This document shows positions 32,083 to 41,651 of a stretch of 64,000 nucleotides of DNA, piece by piece (the stretch's first letter is position 1; each line of letters opens with the position of its first letter). Source of the DNA: UBA1402 sp964575345. Its GTDB lineage: Bacteria; Bacteroidota; Bacteroidia; Bacteroidales; UBA1402. The notes below the pieces were generated by a model that was not told the DNA's origin, searched no databases, and saw only the letters and a list, made by a program, of their open reading frames with translations. Location of the stretch: contig CAZNQD010000005.1 of assembly GCA_964575345.1 (NCBI GenBank), positions 7,092-71,091 on the forward strand. Reading direction: 5' to 3'. The position numbers and the translations under genes were made by a program.

Positions 32083-34953
32083 TTACAGCTGAATCTTAAT
32101 GGTTTCCGATCCCAGACGTACCAGGTAAATACCCTTGCTCAAGCCGTTAATCTCGTTAAGGCCTTCGCGCAGTTCAAGGGATTTTACAGTTCTGCCCAAC
32201 AGGTCATATACCCTGATAGATTCCACTTTGTTCAGCTTTACAAACAGGCTGCCGTTGTTGGCAAAAACTTGTGTTGACAATTCAGCTTTATTCAGCCCCC
32301 CGGCAATATTGAAGACAAAACCCATGATGCCCATTTTTGAACCTTCACTGAAGATGTAATAGTTTTTACCTGTGGTAAGATTAATTTTATGAGAGATATA
32401 GGTTTTTTCAGTATAACTGAAAGGATTATAACCCGACAAGGCCACATTGTCTTCGATGATATAAGAAGATTTGTTGGCATTGACAACCAAGGCAACATCC
32501 AGTGTACCATCCAGACTGGGCTCAAATTTATAGAAGGCTCCAACCGTAGGAGGCAGACCACTGGATGAGAATTTCTTACCATTATCGTCCACAGGGTTCA
32601 CTGTTCCGTTCAGCGCAGAAACATAGGTCACTCCGTCAAAGACAAATACCGAGTCACTGACAGACCATACATTGGTTCCGCCGCCCAGAGTGAGTTTTAT
32701 GCCCGGAACTTCGACCACGTCGCCGGCCTGGTAATAATCGTAAGGCCTTACTCTCCACGAAGCCCCGCCGTTACCGTCGTCACCCAAAATTACAATCTGC
32801 GAAATGTAAGCGTATTCAAAAGTAACTTCCGCCAACGAAGCCAATTTGACCCTTTCACTTGTAGGATCGGCGATCCAGCGTACATAAACTTCTTCCTGGT
32901 TTTCGGCTTCCTGAGGCAGCACGCCTTGCAGCGGGAACCATACCTGATTCCAGTCTGCTTCGGCCGAAGGCAGCGTATCAACGGCAAAATCGATGTAATC
33001 GGTACCGTTGAGCGAATACTGCATTTTTTGTACCAAATGTACGCAGTTATCCGAGGCAAGAGCCGACTTGACCATGATATCGCTATAACCCAGTGTGGAG
33101 AATTTCACAAAGAGATAATCGGGATTGTCAAAATTGTCGGCGGGAGTCCTCCTCAGAGCACAATGATGCAATTCCTTCCCTTCGGTGGTAAATTTATTGT
33201 TCCGGGTCTGGAAGTCTGCAGCAATAGTGTCGCCTGTCACATAATCCATAACACCCTTGTTAGCCTCATCAACGTAATGATTGGCTTCGAGGGATGTGAA
33301 TCTGGTGTTGTTGGCTGTCAGCTGACAGAAATCCCAGGCCAGCATATAGGGATACTGTTTAAAGCCGGCAACGATGGTAGTATCGTTTGCTACCACAAAG
33401 CTGCGCGATAATTCTGTTGAACCATCACTCCAGCCCAGGAAGTCGTTCAGATAGTGAGTGTTGACAGCGATAGATACTTCGTCACCTACGTAATAAACCT
33501 CCTGTAGAGGCGATAAGCTATAGGTGGCGGTATTTGTGCCTTTCAAGTTTACGGTAATCACCCGGGAGAGTAATTCTTCGTAATAAGCCACCAAATAAGT
33601 GTCGGAGGTAATGTTAAAGGTGTAGGGATTTTCTGTCGAAATCACATTACCCAGGGTATCCTGCCAGTTTTTAAACGTAAATCCAACTACCTCGGAAGCA
33701 GAAACTGTTACTTCTGATCCGCTTTCGTACACACCGACAGCGGGAGTAACTACTGCCCCTTCTGTGTTGGCTACTACTGTCAGGTTTTTGGGATCGTCAA
33801 AGCTCAAAACCCAGCGGGGGTCGCCAATAGGACCGCCATCACTGCCGGCAGTTGCCAAAGGAATATTATACATATACGAATAATCACCTCCTTCGGGATT
33901 CAGAAAATCAGACCATGACAGATTGAGATCTTCCATAGTATACTGGGGAATTGTATCCAAAGCCAGAAAAGCACCTTCACCGGTTTCTGCATCAACATTC
34001 TGACCTGACTCCCAGCGTCTGTAGCCTTCTACCAGGTTGTGTGAAGCATTGATGATACCAAAACGACAACTTACGATCTGAGGATCGGAATATAAACTAT
34101 CATGAAGATTGAGTTCATTTTCCCAGTTTGGAAGCAAAAACAGGTTATTGTTAAAATTAAAGACCGATTCCTGACCCAGATAAGTGCCGGTATTGATCAA
34201 ACCTCCCGTTGGGCCGGTAACGCAGACCGTATTGTTATCAAAGGTAATCTCGGCATTACGTCCCAATTCGGTATCAGCGTAATTCATGGTAAATATGCTC
34301 TTCATATAAGGCATATCATAGAAAGTATTTCTAAGAAAATGCATTTCGATGGGCAGGTGGCCAAAATAGATCAAGGGCCAGTTGTTTCCGATTTTGATAA
34401 AAGTATAGGAGACTTTGCAATCGGACATTTCGAAATATTCAACGTCTCCGCAACTGCTGTATATGATTTCCTCGGTCGAATCGGTTGCAGCCACGTTGGC
34501 GGGCTTCACACTTCGGAATAAGCCGCGTACTCCTCCGGAAACTTCGCAATGACGAAATACCAGTTCAGCAATATTCCCGTAGAATTTGTTGAAATAAATA
34601 ATGTGGCCGTCGTCCCTGTTGGCATCGATATGTTGTAAATGCACATATTCAAAAACAAGGCCGGCAATCACTCCTTCTTCAATGTTGGTTCCCTTCATCT
34701 GCATTTGCAGGATGGCCATTGAATCGGGCTCCTCGTATTGAGAACGTACCGTGATAATTCCATTGGCAGGAAAAACCAGTTTGTCTTTGCCCAAGCCATA
34801 AGTTCCCGGGGCACAGAGAATAGTGTCTCCGTCGGTAGCGGCGCTCCAGGCATTAGTAAATTCGGTGGCAGTTTTAACCAGTGTGCTCTTTGCCTGTACA
34901 GAAAAAGATACACTGCAGGCCACAATCAGAAAAAAAGTAAATAGTTTTTTCAT
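32083..34953 (-). CDS. secreted beta-helix protein with InlB-type repeats and T9SS sorting domain
   Basis: A 956-residue protein probably exported by T9SS. Signal peptide at residues 1-21. Residues about 25-385 look like a right-handed beta-helix of the DUF4957/DUF5123 type, often linked to pectin or glycosaminoglycan binding (GDTILCAPGTYGLG, ITVRSQYEE, RHCEVSGGVRGLF, ITFDNNTVCVTGPTGGLIN). Residues about 395-535 hold two InlB/Listeria-Bacteroides-type repeats (GFTFKNWQDTLGNVIS, LNDFLGWSDGSTELSR). Two further beta domains follow. The last ~70 residues are a type A sorting domain (IRVYDLLGRTVKSLEL, NGLSKGIYLVRLG). No lyase catalytic residues could be assigned. It is the last gene of the seven-gene operon. 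Confidence 0.8.
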   Translation of the reverse strand: MKKLFTFFLIVACSVSFSVQAKSTLVKTATEFTNAWSAATDGDTILCAPGTYGLGKDKLVFPANGIITVRSQYEEPDSMAILQMQMKGTNIEEGVIAGLVFEYVHLQHIDANRDDGHIIYFNKFYGNIAELVFRHCEVSGGVRGLFRSVKPANVAATDSTEEIIYSSCGDVEYFEMSDCKVSYTFIKIGNNWPLIYFGHLPIEMHFLRNTFYDMPYMKSIFTMNYADTELGRNAEITFDNNTVCVTGPTGGLINTGTYLGQESVFNFNNNLFLLPNWENELNLHDSLYSDPQIVSCRFGIINASHNLVEGYRRWESGQNVDAETGEGAFLALDTIPQYTMEDLNLSWSDFLNPEGGDYSYMYNIPLATAGSDGGPIGDPRWVLSFDDPKNLTVVANTEGAVVTPAVGVYESGSEVTVSASEVVGFTFKNWQDTLGNVISTENPYTFNITSDTYLVAYYEELLSRVITVNLKGTNTATYSLSPLQEVYYVGDEVSIAVNTHYLNDFLGWSDGSTELSRSFVVANDTTIVAGFKQYPYMLAWDFCQLTANNTRFTSLEANHYVDEANKGVMDYVTGDTIAADFQTRNNKFTTEGKELHHCALRRTPADNFDNPDYLFVKFSTLGYSDIMVKSALASDNCVHLVQKMQYSLNGTDYIDFAVDTLPSAEADWNQVWFPLQGVLPQEAENQEEVYVRWIADPTSERVKLASLAEVTFEYAYISQIVILGDDGNGGASWRVRPYDYYQAGDVVEVPGIKLTLGGGTNVWSVSDSVFVFDGVTYVSALNGTVNPVDDNGKKFSSSGLPPTVGAFYKFEPSLDGTLDVALVVNANKSSYIIEDNVALSGYNPFSYTEKTYISHKINLTTGKNYYIFSEGSKMGIMGFVFNIAGGLNKAELSTQVFANNGSLFVKLNKVESIRVYDLLGRTVKSLELREGLNEINGLSKGIYLVRLGSETIKIQL

Positions 34954-34994
34954 AAGAAACAGTTTTAAAAGGTTGTAAAATTGAGTTAGATTAA

Positions 34995-36689
34995 TTAATC
35001 ATTATCACCCCGCAAGTCCCAGTCAACCCAGTACCCGCCGGCTTCTATGCCGGCGCGTATTGCCGTTTGTTTGGCGATCGGATATTTGGGACAAACACGG
35101 TCGGCCACAATGGAGCCGTCTTTTCCATAACGTTCAGCCATCTTGACGAGGTAACTGTATGACTTCCCTTCGCCGGTATATTCCAGCAAATATTCATCGG
35201 CCAGTGCCAGGTCGTATATTTTAATCCGTTCTTCTTCGCTTAGATTGTAGCCGGGATCATCGGGCATAGGCAAAACATGGTTGGCTCCGCGCACGCAACC
35301 AACTATGCCCACATCGCCGTAACCCCCGTTATCTCCAAACCACGAAGTATAATAGCTGCTCCAGTCTGCAGGCAAAGAAGTCGAATAGGGAAATTTATTG
35401 GTTAAACCCCGGTTCAAAATGCATTCTGCCTGCAGCCAGTTACCCAGGTGATTTTCGGCCTCAGCCAGTAAAAAATGATAGTCGTGGCCCCGCTGTAAGA
35501 CAATACTGGGCATAATTTCAAAAATCTTGGACCTCAGGTAGGCTCCCCGGTGATAGAAGTATTTAGTAAAACAGGTATCGCCGTTGATTACGTTCATTGT
35601 CAGTTTCTGAGTCATGCCCCTGATGTCTTCTTCGATGTATTTACTGCGGGCGTACGCCGAGGGACGTAAATAATAGCTGCCCGGATAAGCCGGACAGAAA
35701 TAATCCACCAGCCGGTTGGTCTGATCGTTTTCGTAATCGTACATAATGGCAGCTACCTGATGATATTTATAACCGATATCCTCTGTATAAAAAATGCTAT
35801 AATAATTCCCCGTCAGCGGGATATTGCAGGCATGGTAATAACCGGGTACTTCTGCACTTCCTTCTTCGACAGCCAAGGTTTGAAGCCCATATAAATAGGC
35901 AAGAATATTATCCCTTATCCAGAGCCAGTCTCCCTCTTGTCCTCTCCACGAAAGCAATTCCGATTTAAGCAATAAATGTGTCGGAACCAGGTAATTCCAA
36001 TAGCCGTATTCGTCCTCGTTCTGATTTTCGGCATCCAGCCAGGCCACCCAATTCATTTCCAGATCGGAAGGAATAATTTCCTCCTTATAAACCACCAGGC
36101 CGTTATCCAGGAGTTCGATGCATTTACCAACCAAGGCGTCCATGGTATTGAACCAGGTGAAAATGCCAGTATTGTCCAGATTCGTCAGCTCCTCCAGAGG
36201 ATCGTCGAACCAGACGGCCTTGCCGTAAATGCGCCCCAGGGTATAATAAGCCCACACCTTGATACGAATGGTACTGCTGATTAAACAATTAAAATTGGTT
36301 TGTGTTTTTTCATCCATGCTGTTGCCCAACTTTTCGCGGTATTGGGCCATTTTGTGCAGGTAGTCGTTACAGGCTATGACCACGGCATAATAACAGGTAG
36401 GATCGGCGTAGGGATTTCCATCCGTAGGATTATAATTATAAATATCCTGCAGTTCCACGGGAGCATTGGGCGTTATCTCCAGAAAATCACCTCTGGTATC
36501 GGTCAAAAAGATAGCATGATCTCCTGCCTGCTGCATTCTGGTCAAAATTCCCAAAAAGCCCTTGTACATTTCGTCGTTGGTCGAAACATAATCCTCCACA
36601 TTGATAATATTGTCGGGATTGGTATTGAAAAATTCCGTACACGAAGCAAAGAGTAAGGCGACAATAAGTAGTTTAAGTTTATGATGCAT
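34995..36689 (-). CDS. SusD/RagB-family outer-membrane lipoprotein (pair 1)
   Basis: Surface glycan-binding lid lipoprotein of a SusCD importer, 564 residues. The lipoprotein signal ends LLFASC, followed by TEFFNTNPDN, the usual SusD start. Helical TPR-like segments include SSTIRIKVWAYYTLGRIYGKAVWFDDPLEE, the typical R-x-Y-x-R-x-W-x-D-P region, and a C-terminal YDLALADEYLLEYTGEGKSYSYLVKMAERYG, equivalent to the ERxxEFxxEGxRxxDLxR motif but diverged. It follows its SusC partner by 5 bases. Substrate is inferred from the adjoining pectate lyase. Confidence 0.88.
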   Translation of the reverse strand: MHHKLKLLIVALLFASCTEFFNTNPDNIINVEDYVSTNDEMYKGFLGILTRMQQAGDHAIFLTDTRGDFLEITPNAPVELQDIYNYNPTDGNPYADPTCYYAVVIACNDYLHKMAQYREKLGNSMDEKTQTNFNCLISSTIRIKVWAYYTLGRIYGKAVWFDDPLEELTNLDNTGIFTWFNTMDALVGKCIELLDNGLVVYKEEIIPSDLEMNWVAWLDAENQNEDEYGYWNYLVPTHLLLKSELLSWRGQEGDWLWIRDNILAYLYGLQTLAVEEGSAEVPGYYHACNIPLTGNYYSIFYTEDIGYKYHQVAAIMYDYENDQTNRLVDYFCPAYPGSYYLRPSAYARSKYIEEDIRGMTQKLTMNVINGDTCFTKYFYHRGAYLRSKIFEIMPSIVLQRGHDYHFLLAEAENHLGNWLQAECILNRGLTNKFPYSTSLPADWSSYYTSWFGDNGGYGDVGIVGCVRGANHVLPMPDDPGYNLSEEERIKIYDLALADEYLLEYTGEGKSYSYLVKMAERYGKDGSIVADRVCPKYPIAKQTAIRAGIEAGGYWVDWDLRGDND

Positions 36690-36694
36690 GGCTC

Positions 36695-39600
36695 TTAGAA
36701 ATTTAAATTAAATCCCAGCTTGATACTAATGGGCAAAGATACTTTTGCGTAATCAAATCCTTGCATATAGTCTGAGTAGGAATACGAAAATTCAGGATCG
36801 CTGCCTAAATAATTGGTCCAGGTATACAGGTTTTCTGCTGTCACAAAAATACTGCCGCTGCGTAAAACACCGAGGAAATTGTTGAATCGGTAACTCAGGC
36901 TCAGATTGCGCAATTTCAGATACGAAGCATCTTCGAGCCAGCGATCGGAAAACAGGTTATTGCCCGAAGGATCTCCGTAAGCCGCTCTCGGCAAAGCAGC
37001 GGGCTGGCCTTCAATTTGCCAGCGGTTCAAAACGGCTTGTGACTGATTGTAAAAATAATCCATCGACTCCAGGTTGCGACGTACCGCGTTGTAAGCCATA
37101 TTACCCACTGAATAACCAAATTCGGCCGAAAGTGTAATTTGCCGGTAACGGAGCGAGGTGTAGAATGAACCGAAGAAATCGGGAGTGGCTGTACCCAGCA
37201 CCTCCTTGTCCTTGGCATTGATTTTATTATCGCTGTTTTGATCCACAAAACGGACATCTCCCGCCTTGTAGGGTTCGCCGTATATATTTTTGAGACCTGC
37301 TTCACTGGCCTCCTCACTGCTGATGTAAATACCCTGGGTCTGATAGCCGTAGAATTGATAGGGAGCCTCCCCTTCTTTCATTAAAATAAGGGCATCGTCC
37401 CGATTGAATTCATTGAAGCTAATGCTCAATTCGGGATTATTACCCAGAGACTTAATTTTGCTATCGGCATGAGCAATACCGGCTCCTATCACCCAATCCA
37501 CCTGTTTGGTAACAATGGGATTCAGACGCAGGCCCAGTTCATAGCCCCTGCCGGTAATTTCTCCCACATTGTCGTAATATCGGGTTGAGCCGTACACACT
37601 GGAAATTTCCCGGGCAATGAGCAAATCAAAAGACCTGGAAAGAAAATAATTGAATTGCAGGCCCAGTTTATTCTCTAAAAGCCCCAGGTCCAGGCCCAGA
37701 TCCAATTGGTCTTTTTTCTCCCATTCCAAGGCCGTGTTGGGTACATTGGAGCGGGTGATGGTACCCAGGTTGAAGAAATTGGAATTCTGGTAATAATTCT
37801 TGGCGTAATTCGACGAAAAACGGCTGTTGCCGGTACGGCCGATTTCGGCAGCAATATTGAGCAAATCCACAAAGGAGGGCAACAGGCCCGTATTGGCAGC
37901 CATAAAGGTGAGACCCAGGGAGGGGAAAAGTCCGAAACGGGCCGCATCCGTCCCCGAAACCGAGCTGCCATCCAAGGCTATATTAACACTGGTTTTGAGC
38001 AGGTTATCATAAATATAATCGGCATGCACATGGTAGTTGAGCCACTTCCACTCCTGATTGTCGCCCTGAATATCTTTGTCGTCGGTGACGGCTCCCAGGG
38101 TTTCGTAGTAATCGTTGGCAGTATTGTAACCCGCTGCCAGGTCGTATTCCAGTTTTCTGCCTGTGTATCGCAGGCCGGCCCCGGCCTGTAGCTGATGAAT
38201 GTCCCGAAAAGTTCGGCGATAAGTAGCACTGAGCCCGTAATAATTAGTAGCGTTCTCGACTATTCCTTTGCGTACAGTATTCAACCCGGTGCTGTAGTAT
38301 TGCGGAATTATGGCCTTATCGGTAACGCCGGGAATAAAGATGCTTTCTTCGGTGTAATTGTAATAAATATTGAGCAAGCCGGTAAAACTCAAATAAGAAT
38401 TTGCCCGGTAGTTGAGCCCCAGCCTTATGTTGGCATCGTATATTTTGTCCGAAGCATTCACGGTATTGACTATGGCCAGGGGATTACTTACGTTGTCGTA
38501 GGGATAAGTGGGATTGTTGTTTACATTCCAGCCGTTGTAGGTGGCATACCTGTCCAGTATGTTACCGTTTGATTCTTTCATATACGGGCTGAGCAGAGGT
38601 AAAGCAAAATAGGAGGAAAGTATGGCGTTGGTTGGCGCGTTCATGCCTTGTTCCTGCAAAGAACTGTTTATATAAGCCAGGCCTACGTTGGTAAAAATAT
38701 CCACGTTACGGCTCACCATGATATTGGAATTGATCAGGGTATGGTAACGATCGGAAGATGTTTGGCCCAATACTCCCCCTTCGGAGGTGTAGCCAAAAGA
38801 AATGTTGTATTTGGCTATTTCGTCGCCTCCTTCCACACGGAAAGTATTGTCGGTGACAAAAGCCCTGTCCTGAACCAGCCCTCTCCAGTCGGTGGTGTTA
38901 TTGAACAGATAGGAATAATAGTTATCCTCATTTTGCAAAAAGGGATAATCGGTGTAGAGAGCCGTAATCATGTCGTAACGGGTCATGCCGATCTCCCTCA
39001 GGTAATTTTTGTACTGGCTGACGTTTAATACCGGCAAACTCCGGCCCGGGCGGCTCAGTCCGTACTGGCCACTGAAGGAGATACGGGTTTCCAGGTTGTC
39101 GGAGGTAGCCTGTTCGGTTTCGATCAGAAGAACCCCGTTCGAGCCCAGAGAACCATACACCGAGGCATCGGCTCCCTTCAACAGGGTAATGCTGCGAATG
39201 TCGTCGGTACTATAGCCAAACAAAGTGTTTCTGGAATAAGCCCTGATGGTATTCGACAACTCCTGATTGCCCAGGGCAGGAATACCGTTTATTACAATCA
39301 AAGGCGAATTATCGGCTACCACGGAATGAATGCCTCTCAGGTTGAGGTATGCCCCTTCGCCGGGCATACCGCTTTTGCGATTGATATATAAACCGGGGAC
39401 TTTGTCTTGTATGGCCTGATCGATGGAGAAATGTTTGCCGAAATCTTTCTTTTCGACCGACTGGGTGCTGATGCTTTTGTTGTCGCGGCGCAAACTGTAA
39501 TCCGGAAAATAAGCCGCTCCGCTGTAATGAGGGCTGACAAGAGGAACAAGCACAATTTTATCGTAATCCAACTTTTCGTTAACCGGATATTCCTGCCGGT

Positions 39601-39838
39601 AAAAACCTTCTGCCACTATCCTCATATAACCCTTGCCCGAAGGTAATTCCAGATAAAAACTTCCGTCTGCCGCCGTAATGGCAGAATAATCCTGTCCTTC
39701 CAAAACAACCGAAACAATGGCTCCCTCAACGGGCGACTTATCCATACCCAGCACCTTGCCGTCGAGCTTTGCGGCCACTGCCCAAAAACCCGTGAACAAC
39801 ATAAACAAAACAACTGAAAATCTGGCGTACTTAATCAT
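36695..39838 (-). CDS. SusC/RagA-family TonB-dependent transporter (pair 1)
   Basis: A 1047-residue outer-membrane barrel for active oligosaccharide import. The signal peptide is followed by a carboxypeptidase-regulatory-like domain (LDGKVLGMDKSPVEGAIVSVV) at about 24-100, then a plug: AIQDKVPGLYINRKSGMPGEGA, LRGIHSVVADNSPLIVINGIPA, and LLKGADASVYGSLGSNGVLLIET. The C-terminal barrel carries the SusC end region (LKLRNLSLSYRFNN, LYTWTNYLGSDPE, ending IKLGFNLNF). The plug consensus is more diverged than in the second SusC of this operon. Located between a fasciclin-type lipoprotein (12 bases upstream) and its SusD. Confidence 0.9.
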   Translation of the reverse strand: MIKYARFSVVLFMLFTGFWAVAAKLDGKVLGMDKSPVEGAIVSVVLEGQDYSAITAADGSFYLELPSGKGYMRIVAEGFYRQEYPVNEKLDYDKIVLVPLVSPHYSGAAYFPDYSLRRDNKSISTQSVEKKDFGKHFSIDQAIQDKVPGLYINRKSGMPGEGAYLNLRGIHSVVADNSPLIVINGIPALGNQELSNTIRAYSRNTLFGYSTDDIRSITLLKGADASVYGSLGSNGVLLIETEQATSDNLETRISFSGQYGLSRPGRSLPVLNVSQYKNYLREIGMTRYDMITALYTDYPFLQNEDNYYSYLFNNTTDWRGLVQDRAFVTDNTFRVEGGDEIAKYNISFGYTSEGGVLGQTSSDRYHTLINSNIMVSRNVDIFTNVGLAYINSSLQEQGMNAPTNAILSSYFALPLLSPYMKESNGNILDRYATYNGWNVNNNPTYPYDNVSNPLAIVNTVNASDKIYDANIRLGLNYRANSYLSFTGLLNIYYNYTEESIFIPGVTDKAIIPQYYSTGLNTVRKGIVENATNYYGLSATYRRTFRDIHQLQAGAGLRYTGRKLEYDLAAGYNTANDYYETLGAVTDDKDIQGDNQEWKWLNYHVHADYIYDNLLKTSVNIALDGSSVSGTDAARFGLFPSLGLTFMAANTGLLPSFVDLLNIAAEIGRTGNSRFSSNYAKNYYQNSNFFNLGTITRSNVPNTALEWEKKDQLDLGLDLGLLENKLGLQFNYFLSRSFDLLIAREISSVYGSTRYYDNVGEITGRGYELGLRLNPIVTKQVDWVIGAGIAHADSKIKSLGNNPELSISFNEFNRDDALILMKEGEAPYQFYGYQTQGIYISSEEASEAGLKNIYGEPYKAGDVRFVDQNSDNKINAKDKEVLGTATPDFFGSFYTSLRYRQITLSAEFGYSVGNMAYNAVRRNLESMDYFYNQSQAVLNRWQIEGQPAALPRAAYGDPSGNNLFSDRWLEDASYLKLRNLSLSYRFNNFLGVLRSGSIFVTAENLYTWTNYLGSDPEFSYSYSDYMQGFDYAKVSLPISIKLGFNLNF

Positions 39839-39850
39839 ATTTTCCCTGTT

Positions 39851-41641
39851 TTAATAGTTATTAGTGGTTGGCCTCAGACACCAGTGATACATCATGAGCT
39901 GGGTGACGTTGTTTTTGCTGCGTCCGTTGACAGGCGTATACAAATAAGAATTATCGTTCGACTCAATAGTAATGGTAAAATTGCCGCTGCGGGGCAGATT
40001 GACGATAGCTACCTGATAGCCGTCGGTATCGTAAGCCACGGCCTTTTCGTTTTTTTCTATCCAGTCTCTCCAATTATAGCCCTCGGGGAAGCCTATGGTA
40101 GAACTGCCGAAATAGTCCATATCGCTGACCGAACCCCGGTCGAAATGGAAATTGGAGCCCTGGGCAAAGAGCAACATGTCTTCGACCAGTAATTCGTCGT
40201 TGAAATAAATGCTGATGCAATACCTCAGACTGTGTTTGAATCCCATTCTCAGGTAATATTCGCCGGCCGGCAAATACAGCTCGGTTAGTTTTCTGGTTTT
40301 GGAATTGTACAACAAACCGTCGTAATTAACACTGCAAACCAGCGAGTCGACAATAGCTTCGGCCGAAGGAATGGCCGTAAGTACATGGTAATACATGGTA
40401 GGCAGCGACTCGGTGAGGGTAAATTCGGTTTGAGCGTCGTTCACTATCAAAGGCTCCACCCAATTGGTCCAGCGGAAATACTGATTCTTTTGCTCCTCGG
40501 TCATGGCTCCCCAAAGCTCGTAGAATTTTGCCTTGACCCTGTAAATCACCACGTGGTTGGGTATTTTCAGATGGTTCAGATAATAAGCCTTTCCATTGCT
40601 CAAAGCTACCGGACGGCTGATGTCGGCCGTTTGAATGGCCGGATTCCAGCGGGCAGGCTCTATGCTTTGGTATTTCATGACGTCCTGGCTCTGATCGATA
40701 ATGAGCTGATGAGCTCCCACGCAATCAAAGGCCGGAGCCTGCGGGGACACTTCTTCCTCGCTCAGGCGCCTGTCGGCAAAGCAGGCTCTGACTATCCAGC
40801 GTTCGAATTTAATCCGGTCGGCGGCGGTAGTATCGCGGCCCAGCCAAAGGGGAATACTGTCCAGGGCGGCATCAATGGCATGATCGATCAAATCGTTCGA
40901 AGGTATGAACATGGTGCTTACGAAGTCTTCCGAGCGCATATCCCAGTATTTTAAACCTTCGGCGGTGTATCTGTCCATCAAAGTATTGCGTACCGACCAG
41001 GTGGTATCGTAGGTGGTATTCCCCATGGGATCGATGCCTTGGGGTGTACTTTTTTCCTTGTCGAAATAACGTTCTTCAAAACGCTCTACCAAGGCAACAA
41101 ATTTGGAATATTCAGGCCCGAGTTGCTTCAAATGATCATATACAGACTGACGAATGGGGATTATATCCTCCACGTAATATATATATCCGTTATCCACCTT
41201 GATGCTGCGGTTTATTTTTACTTCATCAAGGTAAATGCAGCTGTCTCTCTCGTAGACCCAGATATTTTTATCTAAACGGGTATAAATACCAAAACCCTCT
41301 TTGAGCCTGGAAGGAGGCAGAGCCAAATCGGAAACACAGTTCAACACCAGCAGGGAATCGTTGCCCGCCGGCCTGTTTTGCATTACTGCATCGGGATAAA
41401 CAATAAAAGTATAGCCTCCGTCGGGGCTAATACCGGAACTTATGCCGTAGCTTTCCATCAGGCCGTTCAACAGGATTAAATCTTCGCTCGACTGGATAAA
41501 GCTCAACGCATCGCCCCGGAATACTTCCATGTTTTCGGAGCTGACGGCCTCCGGGAGATAATGTTCCTCCCAGGCATTCTGACAGGAATACAGCAGAAAG
41601 AAAGTCAGGTAAAAGCCAATTATGCCATGTATCGTTTTCAT
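39851..41641 (-). CDS. fasciclin-type lipoprotein, diverged (third of operon)
   Basis: A 596-residue lipoprotein (signal ending FFLLYSC). Residues about 45-165 resemble a fasciclin domain (LILLNGLMESYGIS, GYTFIVYPDAVM, IKVDNGYIYYVEDIIPIRQSVYDHL). A second, weaker unit follows at about 170-365 (DFVSTMFIPSNDLIDHAIDAAL, NGKAYYLNHLKIP). The C-terminal ~200 residues form a separate beta-rich domain (GEYYLRMGFKHSLRYCISIYFNDELL, FTITIESNDNS). Placement as the fasciclin-type partner rests partly on the neighbours. The role could be glycan binding or adhesion at the cell surface. Gene spacing of 10-12 bases indicates the same operon. Confidence 0.65.
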   Translation of the reverse strand: MKTIHGIIGFYLTFFLLYSCQNAWEEHYLPEAVSSENMEVFRGDALSFIQSSEDLILLNGLMESYGISSGISPDGGYTFIVYPDAVMQNRPAGNDSLLVLNCVSDLALPPSRLKEGFGIYTRLDKNIWVYERDSCIYLDEVKINRSIKVDNGYIYYVEDIIPIRQSVYDHLKQLGPEYSKFVALVERFEERYFDKEKSTPQGIDPMGNTTYDTTWSVRNTLMDRYTAEGLKYWDMRSEDFVSTMFIPSNDLIDHAIDAALDSIPLWLGRDTTAADRIKFERWIVRACFADRRLSEEEVSPQAPAFDCVGAHQLIIDQSQDVMKYQSIEPARWNPAIQTADISRPVALSNGKAYYLNHLKIPNHVVIYRVKAKFYELWGAMTEEQKNQYFRWTNWVEPLIVNDAQTEFTLTESLPTMYYHVLTAIPSAEAIVDSLVCSVNYDGLLYNSKTRKLTELYLPAGEYYLRMGFKHSLRYCISIYFNDELLVEDMLLFAQGSNFHFDRGSVSDMDYFGSSTIGFPEGYNWRDWIEKNEKAVAYDTDGYQVAIVNLPRSGNFTITIESNDNSYLYTPVNGRSKNNVTQLMMYHWCLRPTTNNY

Positions 41642-41651
41642 AAGACTGTCG

